Origin: Chamaea fasciata
Lineage: Eukaryota > Chordata > Aves > Passeriformes > Sylviidae
Length of the DNA: 64,000 bases
Reading direction: 5' to 3'
NCBI GenBank assembly: GCA_029207755.1
Contig: JARCOQ010000002.1
Coordinates: 55,269,172 to 55,333,171, forward strand
Shown: one piece after another, positions 1-9,494 of the stretch
Layout: every line of letters starts with the position of its first letter
Position numbering within the stretch: position 1 is the stretch's first letter
Translations under genes and position numbers: made by a program
The notes under the pieces: generated by a model
The model's database searches: none
The model's input: the letters and a program-made list of their open reading frames with translations, nothing else
What the model was told of the DNA's origin: nothing

Positions 1-1766
1 TGAAGAGGGAAAAGAGTGATTATGGTGGTGTTACCCAGTCCCTTCAGAGAAGATAGCCCTCATCCTATACTCACTGAAATTGTAAACATGAAATACAAAA
101 TTAAGGCGTATAGAGAGCTCAGAATATTTTGTTTAACCCTGCTTCAAATAGCAACATGTTTGCATAGGTTACTACTGATGTTGTAATTAGCAACCAGTAG
201 CTGCCTAGAGAGGTACTCTCTCCCGGTTTTGGATATGATCTCCAGAGGACTTCAGCTGGAAACATTTTTTTTTGATTACCTGGTATGAAGGGTGCTCATA
301 CAGATATTTGCTTCTGACACTTACTCATCAATTTTGTCTATTTTTCTCTTAGCAGTCTAAACCAGTGCCCTTGCAAAGGTGGAGAGAAATTCTAGGTAAA
401 GCCCAATAATTTATTAATATTTTATGCTTTTGGTTGTGCAACAAAAAAGATCTTTTCTTCATGCTTTTGATAAGGGAATAGCTTATGGTCAAAATACAAG
501 GCGACTGGCTGGACTACTATAGTCATGGGATAATTTTGTAACCTCTAGAGCACTACTTAGGGTTATTATCTTTATTTATCTGTTTAATAATTTTTAACAG
601 GTATTGTCAGTGCATGTCTGGAGGGGCACCTGCTAAGCATAAACAGTAAATATTGATCCTCCTGTCTCTTTCCTGAGCACACCTGCCAATGCATCCCTAG
701 TCTTCAGACCTGAGATCCGATACTCCTCTTTGGCACTGCACTTAAATATCACAAAAACAAACTACTGCAACTGGTGATCTTTGCACTGTACTTACCAACG
801 TTGGGAAGTACTCATGGCTAATTGCTATGACTGTAATTCCAAACCTGACAGCTGGCAGAGAATCAGAGACCTCAGTCATATTTGCTGAATGTCTCTCTAA
901 CACGCTCCACCAGATAGTTTGTGGCAGTGCTCTCCAAAGCCTTGCCCTTTGACTACTTGCATTTCTCCAGTACTTAGGTAGTTGCTGCCAAGGCTGTTCT
1001 CCTCTAGAGTAATTATTTGTGCAGTGTAATTTCTTGGAAGCCCAGCTGGCAAATGGTGCTTTCATGCAGGCTAGGCTAGATCTATCTAGAGAAAGGTTGG
1101 CAGTGTAAAGTTTTTAGGAGCACCTAGAGGGAATGAATAAACACTGGTTGTAAAGAAAAAGCAGGTGCTGTCTGCTCCCACTTGGGTAACTCCTGTTGAC
1201 TTCAATGGGAGTGTGACAATTTTCACAGTCACTCCATTTGCTTTTGTGGAAATGTTTTCTTTAATATTAACAATGATTCAAAATGACAACCCCCAGAGGT
1301 CTGAGGGGGCCAGAGAACTGAAAACATGAGATGGAGTGTGGATACATTCCCATGATAGTCAGGAGAACGGATCAGTTGACATTTAATAACAGTGTGTATA
1401 TCCCAGCAGTGGGTGCCTGAGCGAAGATGAGTTAGGTAGCATTTTCTAAATGGCTTTGGTATTATGGGATCAGTTGTTCTCATCACACAATCCAGTTTAA
1501 AGAAAGTACCACCAAGGCAATTACTTTTACTAGAAACCAATGTGCCAGAGATGTGTAGAAACAGATGTACCTCTCTCTGACAGAGGTGTTACACCTTGGG
1601 TAATGCTGCACTTCAAGAAAGAGTATTTGTGCTTCCTGGGATGACATTTCCCTTGGAAATAAGCAGGTGGTCACATCCTGAAAGGTTCTCACTCCAGCAG
1701 GAGCCCCCAGGCAACTTCTGAAAGCCCTGCATCACCCCTAAAAGGAACAAACACTGAAAGATGGAA
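1..1766. other. Noncoding DNA, no gene seen
   Basis: No gene is supported here. Open frames are short (about 107 codons at most), carry no domain I recognise and have no convincing splice-site context. Base composition is moderately AT-rich and CpG-poor with no promoter-like island. Sequence before position 1 is not visible, so the stretch could be intron or intergenic. Confidence 0.7.
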
Positions 1767-1819
1767 AGCATTTCTGATGAAACAGTGGGTGTAGACATCA
1801 GCATTTCTGATGAAACAGT
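1767..1819. repeat. Short tandem duplication, 33-bp period
   Basis: The 20-mer AGCATTTCTGATGAAACAGT occurs at 1767-1786 and again, identical, at 1800-1819, which gives a 33-bp period and about 1.6 copies. This looks like a local replication-slippage duplication. Nothing links it to a gene. Confidence 0.85.
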
Positions 1820-3534
1820 CTGCATCCTGTGCCACCAAAATCAGAAAAGAGCAAAATGCATAACTAATCTTCTAGTGTCTGGGTAAATGAAGAACAACAT
1901 GGTAACATAAATCCAGTGGCAGCTCCAGGACAGTGGATAAAGTCTGACTACAGACCAAAGAGTGCCAGGAAGAAGCACTGGTTTGTTTTGAAAGGACTGC
2001 TGAACCTAATGTTGGCACTTGAACTAGAACTGCAATGAAAGATGTGAAATTGCTGCTCATTTTGCTATCAAAGCCATAGAATCCTGCAGACACTGCCATA
2101 TATCACATCCTGTAGTTTTAAAAGTAGCACATTTCTTAGTACAGCAGGGCTGTGACCAGAGCTGAGTAGAGACTAAGCTGAGAACCGAATTCAGCTATGG
2201 GTTCAACATATCACTCAAGAGTTTCACAAAGAGCCTTTAGCTGTGGTGGCTCTCCCAGCTCCTGCAGTGTGTGCACTGCATGAACCTGGTGTGCCTCTAG
2301 ACTTGCTCAGACACATTCAGGACGCAGCACCTGGTCAGGGTATGGTGCCTGAGTCATCTCTGCCCAGCTCCCTGCTCCTGGTGTGGAGCCTGCATGCACA
2401 GCACCCAAGGCAGCAGGGAGGTAACACAGGGGCAGAAGAGGCTGTAGATAAGGCTTGGGCACTTGATCCGGTGTCAGAGCCTTTCACTCCAAGACCTGCA
2501 TATCGGCAGCCGGCATTTGCCTCCCTTCAGGCTGTTCTGCTGATGCTCCAAAGTCAGTGGAGTGTACGTGACTGCAGAAGAGGTTAAACTGGTGTAACCA
2601 ACCCAGCACAATGAGAACACTTAGAGGAGAATTCAGCAGGATGCATTTTTCTTTCCTTAAGGTCTCATCTAGGAGATCACACCAACTGATCTAATGACCT
2701 CCTCTTACAGACTATGGCTATTAAAAGAAATGTAAATCTAGTTCTGCATTTGACTCTTCGGCATGCAAAACACCACTTGTATTCTAGCTGGGATGGCACA
2801 GGCAAACATGATGGCCTCTGCTGACTGGAGCTGAAATGTAGTAACCCCCCCCCAAGAGTTGCCCTAGGCTCCTTCTGAATTAAAGATCAAACACTTCCTG
2901 TTTTGAGGGTAGCAAAGCTTTTTCTCTGGCTTAATTTATTGTCTTATATTTGTACTGGCATTCCTTCCTTCCAAACTCAGGCACCAGTATTAAAAGATGC
3001 TTATGGTACTAAGATTTGTATTTCATCATAGCACAACACATAGGTCTGGGGCAGACTGAATTTGTGGTTGTTTTCACAGACTTTGGAGCATCTGTAATGA
3101 ATAGGATGCTAAACGAAAACTAATTCAACAATAAACGCTTGAGATTTATGGTTTTTTTTTTTTTCAGAAGCATGGAGAAAGCAAGTAAGAAAGGAGAATG
3201 TCTGGATGATTACAGTTAACTCAGCTCTATTCAGGATCTTCACATAGCTGTGAAGAGCAAAGCACAGTGCACTCCTGTGTTGGACAAACTAGGCTGGGCT
3301 TTGACAGTGAAATTAAAAAAGACTAGAGGACTTCAAGATAAATAAGACAGCAGGAAAAAGTAATGAAGAAATTAAAGTGACCTTCTTTAGAAATGGGTGA
3401 GACAGGATAAACAGGGAGAGATCTTGTTTTGCTTTCATCCTGGAAAAAATAACATTTCTTCCTTTCCAGTTCAGCACAGTTGACTGATTTGGAAACAAAT
3501 CTGTTTTCTCTGGAAAGATTTATTTGCCCAATGA
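1820..3534. other. Noncoding DNA, no gene seen
   Basis: Unique sequence with no supported gene. The segment about 2230-2590 is more GC-rich than its surroundings and holds a 114-codon plus-strand open frame. That frame is low-complexity (Ala, Leu, Pro, Gln rich), matches no family I recognise and is probably chance. A run of nine C lies near 2847-2855 and a T run near 3152-3164. Confidence 0.65.
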
Positions 3535-3578
3535 CTTTTCTTTTCTTTTTTTCTTTTTTTTTTTTTTTTTTCTTTTTT
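3535..3578. repeat. T-rich low-complexity tract
   Basis: Almost pure T with occasional C interruptions, equivalent to an A-rich tract on the minus strand. It makes a minus-strand open frame appear to encode a poly-lysine stretch, which is an artefact. No polyadenylation-signal context marks it as a retrocopy tail. Confidence 0.9.
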
Positions 3579-3872
3579 GGCAAAAAGCAATAGGTTGAAA
3601 GAACAAGGCTTGTCTTGTTAGTAGGTTTAAAGGGCTCAGTAATTAACTGGTACATTTGGAGGCATGGCATGCAGAATACTTGCTGCAACCTACTTTATTA
3701 CAGTGTCACAGGGAAGTGCTGTGAAATGGGCAAGAACTTTTTAAAAACACTGTTTATTTCTCAGGCAGTATCAGATAGCAGGATTATTTCATTATGAAGT
3801 TACGCCAGAGCATTTGCTGAAGTAAGGACACTTCGCCCTGACCTTTGAGAATGTGCTTTCGTCTGTGACATG

Positions 3873-3918
3873 CTTTCTCTCTCTCTCCCTTCCTTTCTGT
3901 CTTTCTTTCTGTCTTTTC
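3873..3918. repeat. CT-rich (TTTC/CTCT) microsatellite
   Basis: A polypyrimidine tract of imperfect CTCTCT, CCTT and TTTCTG units. It is a low-complexity tract typical of vertebrate noncoding DNA. On the minus strand it yields an Arg/Glu/Lys-rich open frame that should not be taken for a protein. Confidence 0.85.
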
Positions 3919-4401
3919 TAAGTTGGAAACAGAGCGACACTTATTTAGTCTAGGGACAGCATGCACTTTTTCACATCACTCCTTTGCAATACATAGTAGG
4001 TGCCTTCTAAAAACAAATTGACATCCTGTGATTTGGGAAGTCTGTTACAAGGGTCATTTGTCCCTGAAGTCATCTCCGTTTGCCGCACAATGTTTAGCAA
4101 TGTTATTTACAGCCAAACCTCTTTAACTGCCTTAACTCCCTTGCATTTTTTTTCTTTTTGTATGATACTGCAGACAATTACTGGCTTGAAACAAAATTAA
4201 CAAAAATGTTGGTGGCTCAAAATAGGACTGTAATTCCATGCTGCAGTGTTTTAAGTCCGGGTGACTTGACCTTGTGAAGACCTAAAGATCTGCATCTTGC
4301 AGTAACTGCAAATAATGTGGAGAAGTGTTCAGCACTTCTGGAATACAGCTACTGTTAGCCCATTCCCTGAATATGCAAGCCAAAATAGAGGCATCTGTAT
4401 T
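3919..4401. other. Noncoding DNA, no gene seen
   Basis: Unique sequence with no recognised exon, RNA gene or mobile element. Short open frames in both directions overlap each other, as expected by chance. Confidence 0.6.
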
Positions 4402-4494
4402 TGGAAATGCAAAGCTAGCGAGTCTCTTCAAGTGCCAAACAAACCCTTGTGGGAGGGAAGAGAGTCTCTTCAAGTATATTTCTGGAAATGCAAA
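4402..4494. repeat. Nested direct repeats in A-B-B-A order
   Basis: Two different short exact repeats lie in direct orientation but mirrored order. A is TGGAAATGCAAA at 4402-4413 and 4483-4494. B is GAGTCTCTTCAAGT at 4420-4433 and 4462-4475. The A-B gap is 6 nt on the left and the B-A gap 7 nt on the right. The repeats are visible directly; any function is unknown. The A unit contains ATGCAAA, which is close to an octamer (POU-factor) motif. Confidence 0.8.
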
Positions 4495-6187
4495 AGATAA
4501 ACATTTATCTTGCAAAATTATGCCTCTTGTATCTCAAGGGCAACCTAAACAGGGAAAACCTCCCCTGACTCCTGTGCAAGTCCACATTCACTACTGGTAC
4601 CAAGAATGAGAAGTACAGCATTTGCCAATGTGGCAATTAACTTCTCAGTTCTTGGATATACTCAACAGTGTATATCCAACTGCAGATATCCACATACATT
4701 TCATATTGTTATACAGAACCCTTCAAACTGAGGTCAAGATTTGGCCCTAAAAAGCAGTGTATTTTTATTACTGTATTCCATTTGTTTCTTACCCACTATT
4801 TCCCTTTAGACTCTGACCTGGTTTCATCAAGTAATAACAAGGACCTTGATGTGGGGAAAAATGAACAATTATCTGGATATATGGGTGTATATTACACTAG
4901 GGTTGCCTGATACTTGGATCATAATGAGGTTTGTCAGAAAACTCAATCCTCCTTCCCATTTAAAGGCCAGGTCATTGATTTTTAGTTCTATCCAGAGCCC
5001 AGTGGAACAACTTGGGAGCAAAGTTGTGACTTGCTGAATCATTGTCTCTTCCTGATCTCCTCGCTGCACTGGAGAAGGACAGAGGCATCTGCAGCAGTTC
5101 AGTTTCTCTAACATCTTTTTAGGGTAACACTTTGTGACTGTAGTGCTGTCTTTTCCCCAGCTCCTCACATGAGAACAGGGTCCCTGGCACAGGAGACACA
5201 GCCATGCAGCCCAGCAGGCAAGGGAGGAAGAGCCGTTTGCAAATCAGCATGATTTGCTTTCATGGTCTCCTCCACAGGGAGAAACGAAGTGCAGTGGGAA
5301 AGGCTTACATTGAAAAGATCAAAGCGGATAGAGAGGAATGAGTTAACAGGCATGCTTTTTGAAAGAAATGATTCTCCTGACATCTCAAGGGATGGGTGAA
5401 GGGCATATTGCCTTGTCAGTTAAACACAGCCGTTAGTTCCAAGCCCATACTAATTAGCCAGCTTAGAAAAACACACTGCTCAGCATTTCTAAATGCGGAC
5501 TGCAGCCTCTGCCACTCCTCAGCACAGATATATTTGTCCACATCCTCTCAATGTAACATGCCGGTACAGAGGCGGCTTGGTGAGTAGTTAAAAGAGAACC
5601 CAGGATTAAGCGAGGCTCCGTCCGGTATTTTTCTCACTTGCTGCATCCAGGTCAGTCCAGGACAAGCCACTGACCAAAGAGGGAGTGGAAAGCCTGCTGT
5701 GAACTGGGAACCCATTTGCACAGTGGAGCAAATTGCAGCACTGCCAAGACCCAAGGTACTTCCCTGTGACTGCTCTGGCTTGCACCTGCATAAGGAGGAG
5801 TTGTGGTCCCTAACCTCAGCTGAGCTTAACTGCAGCAGAGGGCAAGAGGGAAAATCTCACTTTTTGCCCTGCACTGGAAAAGGCATATGAGAGGAGATGG
5901 GCCTGGGGAGCTAACTCAGTGTGCAGAACGGATTGATAGGGAATCTGCTTTACTTAGTATGGCTTTTACAAAGTTTGACTTTTCCTCCAGTCCTTCCCTT
6001 TCCAGAGAAATTCAGGGTTGATAAACCGTCACTAAATTTAAGAGGCCTTGTAAACCTCAAGTCACTTGTGTTGGTTGGGTGCAGCAGCAATGGGTGACCA
6101 TGGTGGTCTATAGATGTATAATTTTAACTTGATAGAATCACTCAGTTAACAAGTTCACCTACACCCATTTTTTTCCCAGTAAACACT
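4495..6187. other. Noncoding DNA, no gene seen
   Basis: Unique sequence without a supported gene. Overlapping short open frames on both strands (61-99 codons) have no recognisable domains. No CpG island or mobile-element signature was found. Confidence 0.6.
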
Positions 6188-6219
6188 TGAAGTTGTGACT
6201 CCATGAAGTTGTGACTCCA
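6188..6219. repeat. Perfect 16-bp tandem duplication
   Basis: TGAAGTTGTGACTCCA occurs twice head to tail with no spacer (6188-6203 and 6204-6219). It sits at the edge of the LTR-like segment that follows and may belong to that element, since duplicated short blocks are common in retroviral LTRs. Confidence 0.9.
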
Positions 6220-6249
6220 GACTCATCATCTGCTTCCAAGGAGTTCAGA

Positions 6250-6640
6250 GGCCAGATATTACTTCACCCATACAGTTTTCCCATCGAAGTGGTGCCATTG
6301 CCTAGAAGGCTGACCTGAAACAGAGACTGGACACAGCTAGAGAATAAAACAGGTATTTATTGAAAGGCCTCCAGGATCCACCTTGAACAGGACCGAAGCC
6401 CGACCAAGGCTGCACCCCGAGTCCACTACAAACACTACACCATGCAATGGACTGCTTGGAGTCAACTTCTGGGGATTTCCAGTATGCATTGGTCAGTCTG
6501 TTGTCTGCTTAATTTTTACTAGGATAGTTGGCCTGACATTCCTCTTATATTCTCCTGAAAAGGGTCCCCCTCTCTGTCTAAGAAACCCAGTGGTTGCTAC
6601 CATACATTCAGTACCTCTCTCTTGGAGAAGTAGGGTGGGG
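6250..6640 (-). mobile_element. Probable endogenous retrovirus LTR fragment
   Basis: Read on the minus strand, the centre carries AATAAATACCTGTTTTATTC (complement of about 6340-6362). This is a polyadenylation signal followed closely by a T-rich segment, the usual arrangement of an LTR R/U5 region. The neighbouring text (complement of about 6290-6340 and 6363-6410) resembles LTRs I recall from songbird genomes, but I cannot verify a family name. Boundaries are approximate. I did not identify a primer-binding site, polypurine tract or any gag, pol or env frame, so this would be a solitary or broken LTR. Alternatives are the 3' end of an unrelated minus-strand transcript or unique sequence. Confidence 0.42.
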
Positions 6641-8390
6641 ACGGGTTCTTCACAGACTTGGGACACTCTCTAAGTCATTGGGCTTCCAGTTGTGTCCTAC
6701 TGCTAACAGAAAGCAGGATGAGAATCAAGCTCTGTGGCCTGAAGTTTTTTCACCAGCTTTACGCATCTCCATGGAATACCTGCCTGTAAAATATCACTGT
6801 TCCTGGGACAAAGGAGCATCTGCTCCACTAGTTAATCATGGCCCAGACCATTTTTCAGTCCAGAGCTGATGGCCCTCTGCGTGCCTGGCATGCCTGCAGA
6901 CAGCAGGGTGCCAACTCCAACCTCAAGCTCAGTGAATTTAGGCTTTATCTTGATCCTGCTCTTTATTTTGCCACTCAGAACTAGCAGCAGTGCCCAAAGC
7001 AGATCACCCACTGCGGCCAGGCAACACAGAGCTATCATTCCTCCCTTCCAGGTGCTGTGCTTGGTCATGGGTACAGCTCCCGGGATGGCAAGCCAGGCTC
7101 TTTGCTGGTCTGGGGTGCCCTGCCGAGTCTCCTGACACTGACTGGTCCTTGTGGGGATGGGGCATGCTGCTCTTCCTTACTGTCTTTTACCAGTCTGATT
7201 AGGCATTGCAATTCCAAATGTCTGTAAAGGGCAAATCTCCAGTGGATGTAAACCAGAGCTATCCAATTCGCTGTCTCATGGACGGAATCCATAACCTTAC
7301 ACCAGAAATTTACAATCTTATCTGGTATATAAAAAACTTCCTGTCAAGACTTTATATCTACTCCATTGCTCTGCTCTGCATGGAAACCCTTGGCATAATC
7401 TTTTTAGAGATAAATAAGCCTTCCCATGAAAACTAAGTGATGCCATTTTTTTTTTGGATATTTGTAGATGTCATCCTGCCGCGCTCCCATGCATGCATCC
7501 CAGACAGTGTGAGCCTTTGTTTTCCATTTCCAAAAGCTCTGTAGGAGAGAAAGATGTTGGTGTAGGAGGGCCAGAGTGACAGGCAGTCTGAGACCACACT
7601 GGGCTACACACAAGCTTGCCTGCTCTGGATGAGCAGCAGACAATGGACACCCCAGCTGTTTCCTTGGCCAGGTAAGTTTTCAGTCTAGGCTCCTGCAGGA
7701 GGATGGGAAAGGAGGATGTCAGAGGGCTCCAAGGGCACAAGAGCAGGACCTGGGCCTCAGCCACAGGGATGGAGACCTTCACCATGAAAGCCATCTGAGC
7801 ATAGCTATACTCCTAAAAGCCACTCAATAAGAAGAGGTGCTGAGAGGCTCCATTGGTGAGAATTCAGTACAGTGTGCCAACCTTATTTCATACATGGGGA
7901 CGTCAGTAATAAATGTTAAGTGACATGTTAGAGTCACAGGCAAATGCAGTCCCAGGGTTTCAGGAAAAAGCTGGGGTCCTATTTTTAGCAGTATGAACAA
8001 TTTGGACACAAATAAATGTGTATATTCAAAAACTGTAATGAGGTGAACTCTGAAAATGAAAAAAAAAGTCTTAATAAACACATCTTGAGTTTTCCGGAGC
8101 AAAGTGCTGCTGCTATTGCTTCTGTGTTGCTGGAGAGATTAGCAGGGTATTTATTGCCTTTTACATTCATTCTCTCGCTTCAGTGTCTGGGTTTGTAGTC
8201 AAACCTGGGTAATTTCAATGCTCCATGTCAGCCAGGCTGAAAGGAACGCAGCACAATAACAGGCATAGCAGTTAAAGTGGCTACATGCACTTAAGTGATT
8301 GTCTGGGAAATGGTAAGCTCTGCTCCCGCCAACTAGAGGAATTAGACCAAGCCTCTATTTAAGCTGTAGAGAAGGGTTGTAAGTTGTCCA
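6641..8390. other. Noncoding DNA, no gene seen
   Basis: No gene is supported. The opposing open frames near 6830-7290 and 7400-7800 share the same DNA on both strands and have no domain I can name. A 200-bp stretch near 7985-8210 is AT-rich, free of simple repeats and looks like ordinary unique or mildly constrained noncoding DNA. Confidence 0.6.
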
Positions 8391-8417
8391 GGTTTTTGGG
8401 TTTGGGGTTTGGGTTTT
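8391..8417. repeat. TTTGGG-type G/T-rich tract
   Basis: Short imperfect array of TTTGGG/TTTGGGG-like units. It is superficially telomere-like but lacks TTAGGG, so it is best treated as low-complexity sequence. Confidence 0.7.
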
Positions 8418-8949
8418 CCTCCCTTCCCTAATATTTACGGCTTGCTAGGAGCTAGACAGCCACAAGCTCACTTAAATGTTTTTCATCATCTTCCCATGAA
8501 TAGAGTATTTGGCAAACAACAGGAGCAAATCCAGAAAGCTGGCTTAGAGCTGCTCTAAGGCTAAGCTCCTGTTTACACCCCAGCTCCGTGGGACAGACCT
8601 TCCCATTCCAAGCCAAACCAAGACCTGTGTGCCAGAGCTATGAGCAGCATGAAGTAGGAAGTGCCACCGAGAGAAAGAGGCTCGGCTGTGCTGTGTTGCT
8701 AGTGTGGGACATGGCTGGGCTGTACAATTGCAGCTGCAAGGAATCTCAGGGGGAAAAGGGATGTTTCCCAACCTCCTCTGTAAAACCTCAGGAACGGAAG
8801 TATCACCTTCCTCCCCCATGGTGCTGTTTAACAAGCAAAGGGTCTGGGACTTGTTTAGCTTCTCTTTCTGTCAGCTGCACTGTCCCTGAGGTGTGAGGGT
8901 TTCCAGCAGCCAAGCAGCAGCACTACTTATGTCCTGGGAAAATGGACAG
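8418..8949. other. Noncoding DNA, no gene seen
   Basis: Unique sequence upstream of the CR1 fragment. Opposing frames of about 100 codons overlap at 8544-8896 on both strands. Neither shows a recognisable domain, and neither has supporting splice or promoter context. Confidence 0.55.
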
Positions 8950-9494
8950 CCAAAATGAGAAGGCAGGGCTCTCCCCCTGTGCTTGGCATGGGTGAGACTG
9001 CACCTCATATTCTGTGTTCAGTTCTGGGCCCCTCACTACGAGGAAGTCATTGAGGTACTGGAGCATGTCTAAAAGGCAACAAAGCTGGGAAAGGGTCTGG
9101 AGCATAAATCATGAGGAGCAGCTGAGGGAGCTGGGGTGTTTAGCCTGGAGAAAAGGAGACTCAGGGTGGGACCTTATCAGTTCTACAACTGCCTGAATGG
9201 AGGGTGGAGCCAGCTGAGGGTCGATCTCCTCCCGGGTAACAAGTGACATGATGAGAGGAAAAGACCTCAAGTTGCATCAGGGAGGGTTTAGTTGGATAGT
9301 AGGAAAAAGTTCTTCACTGAAAGGATGGTCAAGGTGCTCAGGGAAGTGGTGGAGTCACCTTCCCTCAAGTGTTCAAAAGGTGCGCAGATGTGGCACTTCG
9401 GGATGGGGTTTAGTGGTGAACGGTGGAGTTGACTTAATGATTGAACTCGATATTGGAGGTGTTTTCCCACCATAATGATTCTATGATTCTATGA
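8950..9494 (+). mobile_element. CR1 retrotransposon fragment, 3' end (copy 1)
   Basis: CR1 is the main non-LTR retrotransposon (LINE) of birds and other reptiles. This copy is 5'-truncated, as most are, and retains only the last roughly 0.5 kb. Recognisable blocks include TTCAGTTCTGGGCCCCTCAC (near 9018), GGGTCTGGAGCATAAATC (near 9094), TTTAGCCTGGAGAAAAGGAG (near 9139) and TTCTTCACTGAAAGG (near 9311). The tail is two exact ATTCTATG units at 9478-9493, the usual CR1 terminus, which fixes the plus orientation and the 3' end. The stretch between TTCACTGAAAGG and CAGGGAAGTGG seems shortened against the consensus as I remember it. Open frames across it are broken and do not encode reverse transcriptase. 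The 5' limit is approximate. Confidence 0.95.

Noticed and set aside
3323..3688. Lysine-rich 121-codon minus frame
   Set aside because: The lysine stretch is just the antisense of the T-rich tract at 3535-3578.
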